From Hemicentrotus pulcherrimus (Eukaryota > Echinodermata > Echinoidea > Camarodonta > Strongylocentrotidae): a stretch of 11,465 nt of DNA. Shown here one piece after another: positions 1 to 7,641 of this stretch (position 1 is the first letter of the stretch; each line of letters begins with the position of its first letter). The position numbers and the translations under genes are program-made. Where the stretch lies: assembly GCA_003118195.1 (NCBI GenBank), contig BEXV01000304.1:235329-246793 (forward strand), written 5' to 3'. The notes beneath the pieces were generated by a model. The model saw only the letters and a program-made list of their open reading frames with translations. It did no database searches and was not told where the DNA came from.

Positions 1-60
1 GGCCGCTGGCATGGTGCCGTCGGTAAAAATGTTTCCCAACTCAATCACTGTCAAACTCAC

Positions 61-129
61 CACTCAGAAACTGGGACCAAATGTCTGGATTTCTGTTTGG
101 ACTTGGAGGAAAATGGATTATTCTGCCAT
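61..129 (-). CDS. candidate internal coding exon, unidentified gene
   Basis: Read on the minus strand, this 69-base stretch is preceded by CCAAAG (acceptor AG at 131-130) and followed by GTGAGT (60-55), a near-consensus splice donor. With two bases completing a split codon it reads GRIIHFPPSPNR, then NPDIWSQFLSG, with no stop, and ends one base into the next codon. The acceptor has a poor pyrimidine tract (a TTTTAAAAACC-like lead), which is the weak point. The entry phase (two bases needed to finish a codon) fits the exit phase of the candidate exon at 936-780, about 650 bases upstream on the same strand. I do not recognise the protein. The FP..P....W pattern is only loosely like the middle of a THAP zinc finger, and the cysteines are missing. 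It could be a chance frame. Confidence 0.3.
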
Positions 130-264
130 CTTTGGTTTTTAAAACAGCATTGTTTACTGTTATTATTATTAAATCTGCGCCTTGAACTGCAACTCAAGGT
201 AAAATTGCATGCGTTTTCGGCGACAGAACTAGGGTACTGCTTCAGTGGTATGTATGGTGGTGGC

Positions 265-346
265 AAAAAAATAAAAAAATAAAAAAATAAAAATTAAAAA
301 AAATTAAATTATTATTTTTTTTTTAAAATCAAAAAAATTATAAAAA
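265..346. repeat. A/T low-complexity tract
   Basis: This is a run of A-rich units (blocks of seven A then T) passing into poly-T and back to poly-A. It is simple low-complexity DNA. It could be a decayed poly-A tail of a retroposed copy, but no body or target-site duplication can be recognised beside it. Confidence 0.85.
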
Positions 347-612
347 ACATGGCGTCCGAATATTCAAGTATTCGCTTGTGAGCATGGGAGTGCACTTGGG
401 TACCTCATTACACTGTTGTGCACAGCCTTAATAATTATGTTTGTTATTATATCATACAAAAATGTAAATGTAAATCTCATTTTGACATGAAGTCATTATT
501 ATTTGCATTTTTGTTATATCTTACTTTTACATGTTCTTTGTTATTTATTTATTATATTTGGAAAATGCAGAAATGAAATAAAATTAAAGTAGAATACCAT
601 CAGTAGGCAACG
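347..612. other. AT-rich DNA with short CGAATA/TATTCG inverted repeat
   Basis: CGAATA (358-363) and TATTCG (370-375) form a six-base inverted repeat just after the A/T tract. The GC-richer piece 350-430 looks like a fragment of an interspersed repeat, judged by style only. An AATAAA hexamer lies at 577-582 inside AT-rich DNA and is not convincing as a polyadenylation signal. No gene is seen. Confidence 0.4.
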
Positions 613-779
613 CTAATCACTGTTATTTTCATCAAAATTTGTTTTGTTCTCATGACTCCAAAAACCTGGCAAAACATTATTCTGAAACACATATACTATA
701 TTAATCACAAAGATTTCTGTTAAATGAATAAATTGTAGAAAATATTTTTTAAACACTGAAATTGCATGACCAAGTCTAC

Positions 780-936
780 TTTTTCTTGAAGATGCAGCAG
801 ATGAATCTCTCTCCTGTGATTGAGGGTAAAGTGCCTCTTCACAGGCTGACCACTGCCTGTTCATCCAGGCTTGACCATTAGGAGGCATGTTTGTTGTGAT
901 ATTGGACCATGCATGGTCAGTGGAATTGGCGGTCAT
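780..936 (-). CDS. candidate coding exon with possible start codon, unidentified gene
   Basis: The open frame 996-613 (minus) contains a good acceptor, ATTATATTACAG, at 949-937, directly followed by ATG at 936-934. From there it reads MTANSTDHAWSN, then ITTNMPPNGQAWMNRQW, SACEEALYPQSQERD, SSAASSRK. This is hydrophilic and compositionally protein-like, whereas the frame turns into AT-driven F/I/V/N residues beyond about 770. A donor-like AAAAA|GTAGAC at 780/779 gives a 157-base exon (52 codons plus one base). That leaves the phase needed by the candidate exon at 129-61; the joint codon would be AAT (Asn). The ATG immediately after the acceptor would suit a gene whose first exon is non-coding. 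The donor is only moderate. The product is not recognised, and no domain or signal peptide is evident. Confidence 0.35.
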
Positions 937-1440
937 CTGTAATATAATGATGGATTGCCAATTAAGTGCTTTTGATGAAGTCTTCCTGCAGGTCATTATG
1001 CAGATAAGGGGCTCCTGGATATTTTACTAAGTGATTGTTTATATCAACAATTTGGTTTCTATCTAAACTGTATTTCATTTAAATTGTTGAGATATTTTGC
1101 ATTAACAAAATACATCTCTCCTGACTTCATAGTTATCACCATGTAATTTTGCAAATCCACCTTTAAGTTATAATGTACTGGATTAACTGTCTTGAATAGT
1201 GAGCAGAAAGCTTACTGCAAGGAATTATAAAGTGAAGGTGGTGAAGAAAGAAATGTAAAGTCAAAATAAAATATTCTGAAAATCACATGCACTTCTGTCT
1301 GGATATTATTCACATATATAAAGAGAAAAATTCATGCCTTTTTATGCATTTAAAAGATTGAGAGTGGAAATACATGTAGCATTGTACATCATTCCTCATA
1401 AATCATATTCATAATGTACATGCACTATTCCACTACGACC
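937..1440. other. AT-rich DNA, no gene seen
   Basis: No convincing exon is present. TATATAAAG at 1315-1323 (plus strand) is a good TATA-box match about 120 bases before the GC-rich island at 1440-1760. Such strings are common by chance in DNA this AT-rich. Confidence 0.5.
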
Positions 1441-1445
1441 CATAG

Positions 1446-1566
1446 ACAACACAAGGCTGTCCTCAATTGACCTGCTTACGGAGAGCCTCGCAATATGGCG
1501 TGTAAATTGGCAACGAGTGCTGGGCCCACACGCAACGATGACGTTGCTTCACGGCGTCCTTGGCAG
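1446..1566 (+). CDS. candidate coding exon, unidentified gene
   Basis: The frame is open from 1424 to the TGA at 1574. A modest acceptor, CTACGACCCATAG, ends at 1445. The donor GGCAG|GTACAAG at 1566/1567 is strong on the exon side and weak at +4 to +6. Between them the frame reads NTRLSSIDLLTESLAIW, then RVNWQRVLGPH, ATMTLLHGVLG. It enters with two bases of a split codon and leaves with two bases. Composition is protein-like with few low-complexity residues. I recognise no family. The exit phase does not fit the candidate exon at 7427 directly, so an exon between them, or separate genes, would be needed. A frame this short in GC-richer DNA can also arise by chance, and the region may be promoter DNA. 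Confidence 0.25.
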
Positions 1567-1616
1567 GTACAAGTGATTCACAGCTAGACAAAAATAAACC
1601 GCACTAATACTCGCAG

Positions 1617-1747
1617 GCACACACACTCGAGGGCAAATGGGGAAATTAGCAAGCGGACACTCGAGAACAATCACTTGGGGTGCTCAAACTGGTGTTCGTC
1701 CAGAGCCTTCTCATCAATGGCCCCTGGGGAGAGCGCCCTCTAGCAAG
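1617..1747 (+). CDS. doubtful coding exon within GC-rich island
   Basis: The frame is open from about 1600, with AG at 1615-1616 (ACTCGCAG) and CAAG|GTACAAG at 1747/1748. It contains ATG at 1637 and reads MGKLASGHSRTITW, then GAQTGVRPEPSHQW, PLGRAPSSK. The same frame continues past the donor into the GA microsatellite, giving Arg/Lys/Glu repeats that are certainly not meaningful, so any coding part must stop near 1747. The stretch could equally be untranslated or regulatory. No homology is recognised. Confidence 0.15.
1732..1746 (-). promoter_or_regulatory. CTCF-like core motif
   Basis: On the minus strand the sequence reads TTGCTAGAGGGCGCT. It matches the CTCF core (CCASNAGRGGGCRSY type) at most of the central and 3' positions but lacks the leading CCA. 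It lies in the GC-rich island. The AGCGCCCTCT string is also common in invertebrate repeats, so binding is conjecture. Confidence 0.25.
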
Positions 1748-1817
1748 GTACAAGGGTTATGTCAATTAGAATTTTCCATCTCTACAAAGGGAGGTATATG
1801 TATGGATATGGCAGGGC

Positions 1818-1867
1818 TTTGGGAGAGTGGGAGAGTGAGATTGAGACAGAAGAGGAGGAAGAGGGAC

Positions 1868-1903
<36 letters not shown>

Positions 1904-1950
1904 GGAGGGGGTGGAGAAAGAGAGGGTACGAAAGAAAGAGAGCAGGGGTA
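1818..1950. repeat. purine-rich tract with (AG)14 microsatellite
   Basis: The plus strand is almost all A and G. A perfect AG run spans 1872-1899, flanked by imperfect GAGGAAGAGG and GAAAGAAAGAG units. Open frames through it code only Arg/Glu/Lys or Ser/Leu repeats and are artefacts. Confidence 0.93.
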
Positions 1951-3600
1951 GATCGATGTAGATGAATGTGAGCCTCAGGCTTCTTGAAATTTTAAAACAA
2001 ATCATACATGCTGACAAGCTGCAACTTGCCTGAGGTTAATTCAATATGGCAGAAATTAATGCAATCTTATTCAAGACTCAACATCAGGTATAAGAATACA
2101 TTTAAATACCATATACATGAAGACAATCAAACTATTGCTACTGCTCTTTGTATTCTCAATAAACTGTATTGTAGCCTTATTGTACCTTCCATCATCATCA
2201 TCAGCCTTAGCATCACCGCAACCAAACCAATGTGACCACTATTATTATGTTATTATCATTATGTAGTGGTTTGACTTCCCAAGACTAGCAATATGCCAGA
2301 CCTAATACCACAAGCAAGCAAATATGACATTTGCTTATGTTGCTAGCCTTCATATAGCATTACCACTCCTCCATCATCTAAAATGCATCAGCGCATAATT
2401 AAGGAGTCTGATTCTATTACATGTACATGAGATATGCAAAAGTATGAACTTGCCAGCCAAAGAAATCCATTTGAACAAAAATAACCTGCTGGTAAAGCAT
2501 AATTTATAGCACCCACGATCAATTCACAAAGAGCTGCAACTGGTATATGTTTATGTACACTGCTACACAGCACTGATATGGTGAAGAAACACTATTGTAG
2601 ATAAATAGAAATCTAATGTCTATTCCCATACCTTTACCAAGAGATAGTGTTGTAAGCTGCCTAAACCACAAAATGAAGGATATTTGAATACCGGTATTAC
2701 AAAACCAATGTTTTTACTAATGCACAAGTAAATTTATGCGAAAAGCGTGTAGTGGTCATGGTACGCTTCATGTGAGCTGTTCCACCATACCATGTCTTTG
2801 AGGTAGGACGTACATGTACCTCACAATGCATGTATCTACATTGACATATAAAGTGATTAGCGTCACAGCTAAAGTACAAGGAGTTGAAACGGGGATTTCC
2901 TCCCCTCATTAGATGCTCTGATGCCCTCTTATTGGATTGGTGGGGACGGTGCAAGGCTTATCATCAACCAAATGATCGCATACTTTCACAAAATCTTCCT
3001 CTTCTAGTTGATGCAATTTGAGAGATGTGAGATGTATACAGAGATGGTATTACATTACAGTATGATTGAGTGACTAGCAGGCTTGGCCATGTTAAGGGAT
3101 ATAACAGGGCTCCAAAAGAGAAGAACAAATGAGATGCCATAGGCCATCTAAAATCCTCCAGGACAATCTAAAAGTCCCTTCTTGCCCGTATAGTAACTAT
3201 GGAATCTCAATGTTTCATGAGAATTTTGTGCAGTTCATTGTATATAACCACCAAAACCTGAAATTGGCAAATTAAGAAATCATCTACATGTAGGTTGCCA
3301 AGCTGGCAACCCAAATAATTTTGTTTTAAATGAGAGCCTTGAATAGGATAGTTAATGAGTTATTCCAAACTTGAGAGTGACCAACCAATCTCACTGAATC
3401 ATAACTTTGTTTCATATTGAAGGGAAAAAAAATCATATTCATATGGAATAGTGTTCTAATGCATTAAAACTGTTTTTAAAAAAAAGTGTTTATATCATTT
3501 GACACATATACATTCCAACCTCATCAGATTCTAAAATATCACTCCCAAGAAAATTTACAGAATCGTGTGATTATCTAATGTTTGAAATAGATATATAATA
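1951..3600. other. AT-rich intergenic or intronic DNA, no gene supported
   Basis: Short ATC and ATT trinucleotide runs lie at 2191-2203 and about 2240-2262. The 12-base palindrome AATACCGGTATT is at 2687-2698. TACATGTA-type palindromes occur near 2421, 2811 and 3285. GGTTGCC/GGCAACC forms a small hairpin at 3293-3311. Short open frames at 2388-2573 and 2697-2954 (minus) have neither convincing splice sites nor protein-like composition. Confidence 0.5.
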
Positions 3601-3630
3601 ATGCCTCCGGCTACTTTGTAGCGGAGCCAT
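3601..3630. repeat. short hairpin, GCCTCCGGCTAC type repeat fragment
   Basis: ATGCCTCCGGCTAC (3601-3614) pairs with GTAGCGGAGCCAT (3618-3630) across a three-base loop, with one mismatch and one bulged base. Near-palindromes of this kind (GCCTCCGGC...GCGGAGGCAT), from memory of invertebrate genomes, end or interrupt interspersed elements. Here only the hairpin is seen, without a larger element around it. Confidence 0.6.
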
Positions 3631-4013
3631 AAAAAGGCACAAAATGTATACAAAATGACAATCACTTCACAGACTTTGAAAAAAAAAGAGTCTGTATTTG
3701 CCCTTTAAAATAAAAACCTTGCCTTGCATTCTCCCTTGAAAGGAAGCAGACAAGGCAGAATAAAAGAAAATTATAATTTAACCTCAAGGATATGCAAAGC
3801 TTTGAAATTGAACCCGTTTCCATAGATCTTGCACGTTGCATGTGCAAATGATAGAGGTGGGCGTGTATGTGTATAATTGGGTTTTACAGACGTGTATCAA
3901 TCATAACTGATTACACATCTAGGGTGCAAATTTTGAATGTAAATCATGGCAGTTTTAAATCAGGTTCTGTGGGTGTCAGTCATAGTAGATTTGCCACTAG
4001 ACCTACTTACATG
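3631..4013. other. AT-rich DNA, no gene seen
   Basis: Nothing beyond AT-rich sequence and short homopolymers is seen. The open frame at 3662-3847 (minus) has an AT-driven composition and no splice support. Confidence 0.5.
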
Positions 4014-4015
4014 TA

Positions 4016-4207
4016 CAGTCAAACCTGTCTATAGCGACCACCCAAGGGAAACACAAAAAGTGGCCTTTGTAGACAGGTGGTCTTTGTAGACAGGTGGTCC
4101 TTTAGTACATGATTCGATGAGAAACCATTTTTAAGGGAAACAACAAATGTGGCCTTTGTAGACAGGTGGTCTTTGTAGACAGGTGGTCACTAAAGCAGGT
4201 TTGACTG
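4016..4207. mobile_element. 192-bp MITE, TA-flanked (Tc1/mariner-like), with internal duplications
   Basis: The element starts CAGTCAAACCTG and ends CAGGTTTGACTG, exact 12-base terminal inverted repeats. The similarity continues imperfectly to about 27 bases, reaching GACCACC and GGTGGTC. It is bounded by TA at 4014-4015 and 4208-4209, the target duplication expected of Tc1/mariner-type insertion. Inside are two 56-base near-identical direct copies (4044-4099 and 4133-4188), each holding two tandem 17-base units CTTTGTAGACAGGTGGT. There is no coding capacity, so mobility would depend on a transposase elsewhere. Confidence 0.87.
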
Positions 4208-4209
4208 TA

Positions 4210-4490
4210 TATCTCCCATGTACACGTATTTAGAAATATGATAACATGCACAAATATTTAAGCATTTACAACTGTATGCCTTAAAAGTATAGCCCAATGT
4301 AATAAACTTCAAGAGATGCAGACTGTATCACATATTTAACTGTGGTTGAAATATGGTCGCTGATTAGCGACTCCTAAATCCCCATCTACCTGCCTTAAGA
4401 AGTTAAGAATTCAATAAAATTTGCCAAAAAGAAAGTAAGAAACTACATTTTAAGTGAATTGTATTGTATCAGTAGAATAGCAACATGAAA
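4210..4490. other. AT-rich DNA, no gene seen
   Basis: Only a small hairpin stands out: GTCGCT (4356-4361) and AGCGAC (4366-4371). Confidence 0.5.
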
Positions 4491-4491
4491 A

Positions 4492-4591
4492 CTAAAAGCA
4501 ACAGGGAAAAATAGGAAGGGATAAGAGTTAGAAATGAAATCAAAGGGCAGGGAAAAAGGAAAGGGCAGGGAAAAAAAGGAAAGGATGAAGG

Positions 4592-4622
<31 letters not shown>

Positions 4623-4692
4623 GACTGGAACGAGTGGGGGAGGAGGGTGTGGGAGAGGGAGAGAGAATGGGGAAGCAAAGATAAAAACAAGA
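4492..4692. repeat. purine-rich tract with (GA)12 microsatellite
   Basis: About 200 bases with very few pyrimidines on the plus strand. It includes two AAAGGGCAGGGAAAAA-like units near 4540-4575 and a perfect GA run at 4592-4615. The minus-strand frame through it gives Ser/Leu repeats and is not a gene. Confidence 0.92.
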
Positions 4693-4834
4693 TGATAACA
4701 AGTAAATAAAGCAGATTTATTGCCATTCTTCTTTCTATCTCATCCCCATGCTATCATCCAATGACATTTCGTAGAGCAGTCATTCTGATTAGCTTTTATT
4801 ACCCCATCCCCCGCCCCACCCTTCAAAAAGCATC

Positions 4835-5105
4835 ATACTTTCTCTCTTCACATCTTACTCTGATAGCTGCAAGAGATTGATTAGAAAAGGGAAATGAGAG
4901 GGGAAGAGAGGGAGAGAGAGAGAGAGAGAGAGAGAACAAGCACAAATGCCAGACAGGCAGACAAAAAAAGGAAGAAAGAAGGTAGAAATTATAAAGAGAA
5001 AGAAAAGATACTTTCCATGATGGCTTCACATCTTCTTCTGATAACTTATAAGGATTGACTACAATAGAAAATCAATTGAAGTGCTGATAATTATAAAGAA
5101 ATAAA
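4835..5105. repeat. diverged local duplication, offset about 173 bp
   Basis: The segment beginning ATACTTTC at 4835 (then CTTCACATCTT, CTGATA, GATTGA, TAGAAAA) recurs from 5008 with the same order of blocks (CTTCACATCTT, CTGATAAC, GATTGA, TAGAAAAT). The first copy also carries the GA microsatellite, absent from the second. An ATTATAAAGA block ends each copy. This looks like an old tandem duplication. Confidence 0.55.
4894..4935. repeat. (GA)12 microsatellite
   Basis: A perfect GA run at 4912-4935 inside a purine tract, within the first copy of the local duplication. Confidence 0.93.
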
Positions 5106-5635
5106 GACTACAAGGATATCAAGGATAGCGCCAGGAGCATCAAGATGTGGAAGACATGTGTGCTATATAAGAAGACATTATTATTATAATATCACAATGT
5201 GTGTGAAGATAAAAATTAGGTTTTATTGAGCAGAATACTAAAGTAGCTGAACCATTCTAATTTAGAAACACAATGGTTACCAAACAGAATTGTGCATAAT
5301 GGAGAAGAAACTGAGAGAATATGATCAAAGTTCGACAAAGGAGAAAGGATGACATTTTAACAGTGGGTGTAACCAATAAGGAAAATAATAGCCCCAGACC
5401 ACACATATCATGTGCAAAGCAGGAGGATCGGGTAGTGGAAAAGCCGTAAAAAGCTCAATTTTCTTGCCCTTTGAGACAGCACACTGAACAGTGGCCTTAA
5501 GCAAGCAGTGCATGATACATTGGAGGATACAACAAACCCACTGTGCATACTTGCACACTCTTTTCACTTTCCACATGCCTGAGACAATATACATCAAACA
5601 TAACTTCCGTGAGCAAAAAAGAGATGCCTACAGAA
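5106..5635. other. no supported gene
   Basis: Two opposed short open frames lie here (5325-5597 minus and 5491 onward plus). The first is 90 codons and stop-free, but rich in Cys/Trp/Tyr with no recognised motif and no good splice sites. The second runs into the GA microsatellite. I treat neither as a gene. Confidence 0.45.
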
Positions 5636-5682
5636 AGAGAGAGGGAGAGGCACAATATATAGAGAACAGCAAAAGCATCAGC

Positions 5683-5727
<45 letters not shown>

Positions 5728-5782
5728 GGGGGAGGGCGGAGGGGAATGAGAAAGAATAAAACAGAGACACAGAGTAAGAGAA
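5636..5782. repeat. purine tract with (AG)15 and a G10 run
   Basis: A perfect AG run at 5691-5720 is followed by ten G at 5723-5732 and GGAGGGCGGAGGGG. The plus strand is nearly all purine for about 140 bases. Translations are Arg/Glu or Ser/Leu repeats only. Confidence 0.93.
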
Positions 5783-5852
5783 GGAGAAACTGGAATCATG
5801 AGACAGTGGAAATTAGATGAAGAAGATGGGCTGGAAGGGCTATCTTGAATGA

Positions 5853-6134
5853 GAGAAAGACCTTTTTTTCCTCCTCAACGTTGCTGTCAAGAGCTACTCC
5901 AATGGGGAAAAGATCAAATATGGGCAAAATATTCTTTCTGCCAATGGGATAATGATCTCAGTCCTTTTGTATTTTAATTCTGCACATTGTTTTGCTTCTA
6001 ATGTGCATTACTTATTCATCAAAATATTGTACAGCCTGGTACATATGTTATCTGTACACACTCCCTGTATGTGCCTCCAGATGCATTTTCTTCTTTGTAA
6101 CATACCATCTGCTAATAAACAGAAATGCCTGTAA
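5853..6134 (+). other. stop-free stretch of 94 codons, coding status doubtful
   Basis: From after the TGA at 5850-5852 the frame is open to the TAA at 6132-6134. The first third looks more protein-like (LNVAVKSYSNGEK, then IKYGQNILSANG). The rest, after ATG 5952, is hydrophobic and Cys/His/Tyr-rich, as expected from T-rich non-coding DNA. A pyrimidine tract (CTTTTTTTCCTCCTC) precedes a possible acceptor AG at 5893-5894. No family is recognised, and a short hydrophobic translation like this is often noise. Confidence 0.15.
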
Positions 6135-6235
6135 GGATCGAAGCAGAAACAAATTTAAACAAAATATTGATTTTCTCTTTTACCCGATATATATGTTACC
6201 ACAATTCTCCTTTTTCAACATCTACTATGAACTTT

Positions 6236-6295
6236 CTTCTATATCTCTTTCTCTCTCTCTCTTTCTCTCTCTCCATCTTTATGTCTGTTTCTCCC
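6236..6295. repeat. CT-rich microsatellite
   Basis: Imperfect CT units run from CTTTCTCTCTCTCTC on. Polarity is opposite to the GA blocks upstream. Confidence 0.9.
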
Positions 6296-6347
6296 CTATA
6301 CTAAAAGGTCAAATTTAAATGAAAAACATGAATATATTTAGAATTTT

Positions 6348-6369
6348 CCCTCTCTCTCTCTCTCTCTCA
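6348..6369. repeat. (TC)9 microsatellite
   Basis: A perfect TC run at 6351-6368. Confidence 0.92.
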
Positions 6370-6490
6370 TATCTGTTTATCCATATGATTCCCTCATTCT
6401 CATTTCAACCACACTCTAAATTGAATGAAACCCCTTTTCATGCACCCCGAATCTCCCTTCCAACAATACTCTAAGGGATCACATGACTAG

Positions 6491-6573
6491 CCAATGTTCT
6501 CCCTCTATAAAATCCATCACCAGAGAACGAATGTGACACTGCTATAAAGGCTGCACTTTATATACGCGACTGA
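6491..6573 (+). promoter_or_regulatory. weak core-promoter-like cluster
   Basis: CCAAT at 6491-6495, TATAAAAT at 6506-6513 and TATAAAGG at 6543-6550 lie together on the plus strand upstream of the 94-bp array. No exon follows that I can support nearby, and spacing of CCAAT to TATA is shorter than usual. It may be chance. Confidence 0.15.
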
Positions 6574-6674
6574 TGTATCATCTCCGTGCATGTAAAAGAG
6601 GTCACCATACTCTCAGTGTCTGATTTTGTGAATAATTACCCCCTTAATCAATCTACTTTGGTCGATACTGCTAG

Positions 6675-7190
6675 CTGAATACTTTCTTGTGGAAGGGAAA
6701 GTCAATAAAAGTCAAAAACATGAATGTTCATGCTCTGCAACTGGGAATCGCTTTATGATGAAAAGCAAAAGTATGAATATTCAGACGTACTTTTGAGAAA
6801 TGCTGCATGAGACTCAATCAAGGTCTGAATGTATATCATGGGGGAAATTTATGATAATACAAAATAGAAATATTCAGATTCTACTACTAGGAAATGCTTT
6901 ATGAGACTTAATCAATGTCTGAATACTTGTTTGTCAGTCACACTCACTGTAATACCAAATATGAATATACATATTCTACTAATGGAAATGCTTTACAAGA
7001 CTTAATCTGAAAGTATGTCAAAATAAGGGAAATTTGTAATACAAGGAATGTATGATAAATATTTGGACTCTTCTACTGGGAATACTTCACAAGATATAAT
7101 CAATGCGTTAATACTCATGAGAGAAATTCATGAGAAAACTGGAAATAATGCATTATTTGTACAGGAAAAATTGAGTGACCCTTACAAAAA
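6675..7190. repeat. diverged tandem array, period about 94 bp
   Basis: Corresponding points ATGAATATTCA-like fall at 6720, 6773, 6866, 6961, 7055 and 7141, giving spacings of 53, 93, 95, 94 and 86. Shared blocks in order are GAATATTCAGA, TTCTACTA, GGAAATGCTTTATGAGA, CTTAATCAATG, CTGAATAC, GGGAAATTTATGA, TAATACAAAATA. The second copy start closes a short (53-bp) first copy, and a tail-like piece begins at 6675. Neighbouring copies look roughly 70-80% alike in the best half. The period is not a multiple of three, and several copies contain stops. The 71-codon frame at 7048-7263 lies over the last copies and is best read as a by-product of the array. Confidence 0.72.
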
Positions 7191-7426
7191 AAACTTAGCA
7201 TCATTGAGTTGTCAACAAAATGTAAAAAATGTATTAGAGACTTTGTACTTATTCTCTTTATAATGTGTGAGGTATATTTAATACATAAACATGTTGTTCA
7301 AGTGGTGTTTTCTTTGCTTGTATCAGATTTAATCATGAATAACAAAGACACACCTATGTAACTCAAGTTTCCCTTATACTAGCAATGTCAAAGTTTAAGC
7401 GATGAAATTTAGCGATTAAATTCCAG

Positions 7427-7611
7427 AAAATGATCGATGGCGTTCAATTGGGGTCAGAGCACACAGTTTGGCATTTCTCCCGGGAGTGCTTACGAGTCTA
7501 CGTTTTATCCAACAGCACCTAGCAGCTCACCATGAAATTTCAGATTTGCTCAGCGTGCAGTCTGCCATTGATCGAGGAACTCGGGTTTCCCCTCGGACTT
7601 TGTCAATATTG
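7427..7611 (+). CDS. candidate internal coding exon, unidentified gene
   Basis: The frame is open from 7420 to the TAG at 7639-7641 without any methionine, so ATG-based searches miss it. Bounded by an acceptor ATTCCAG (AG 7425-7426) and a donor ATTG|GTAAAT (7611/7612), the exon is 185 bases. It enters with two bases of a split codon and exits on a codon boundary. It reads NDRWRSIGVRAHS, LAFLPGVLTSLRF, IQQHLAAHHEIS, DLLSVQSAIDRG, TRVSPRTLSIL, which suggests amphipathic helices. GC is higher than in the flanks, and the protein-like composition stops just past the donor. The acceptor has a weak pyrimidine tract. No family is recognised. It could also be a conserved non-coding element or chance. 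Confidence 0.35.
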
Positions 7612-7641
7612 GTAAATGTAGACTACCAACTATGCCATTAG

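Larger units (their letters stand above)
1440..1760. promoter_or_regulatory. GC/CpG-richer island, possible promoter or first-exon region
   Basis: GC and CpG content rise clearly against the AT-rich flanks, with many CG steps between 1473 and 1737. It contains a TGACGT half-CRE at 1540-1545 inside the inverted repeat GCAACG/CGTTGC (1532-1537, 1542-1547), a CCATATTG element on the minus strand near 1491-1498 (YY1-like core), and an AGCGCCCTCT box near 1732. This suits a promoter or 5' gene end. It may serve minus-strand exons at 936 and 129, or a plus-strand gene, or both. It may instead simply be exonic. Confidence 0.3.

Noticed and set aside
1..6. GGCCGC at the very start, like the remainder of a NotI site
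   Set aside because: It may reflect a clone or window edge, but six bases at a boundary do not support a feature.
61..129. THAP-type zinc finger for the FPPSP...IW peptide
   Set aside because: The C2CH cysteines and histidine are not visible, so the likeness is too slight to name.
613..996. Whole 127-codon minus frame as one gene
   Set aside because: The ends are AT-driven and un-protein-like; a 157-base exon inside it with splice sites explains the coding-like part better.
1637..1951. 104-codon open frame on the plus strand
   Set aside because: Its second half is the AG microsatellite translated as Arg/Glu/Lys; only the part before about 1747 is kept as a doubtful exon.
2157..2163. AATAAA polyadenylation signal
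   Set aside because: AATAAA occurs many times in DNA this AT-rich, and no exon leads into it.
4469..4726. Ser/Leu-rich minus frame that looks like membrane segments
   Set aside because: It is the translation of the GA microsatellite complement, not a protein.
5497..5820. Opposed open frames of 100 and 109 codons
   Set aside because: Both cross the AG/G tract and owe their length to simple repeats.
7048..7263. 71-codon frame with ATG
   Set aside because: It overlaps the last copies of the 94-bp array, the other copies are not open in step with it, and no splice or promoter context supports it.
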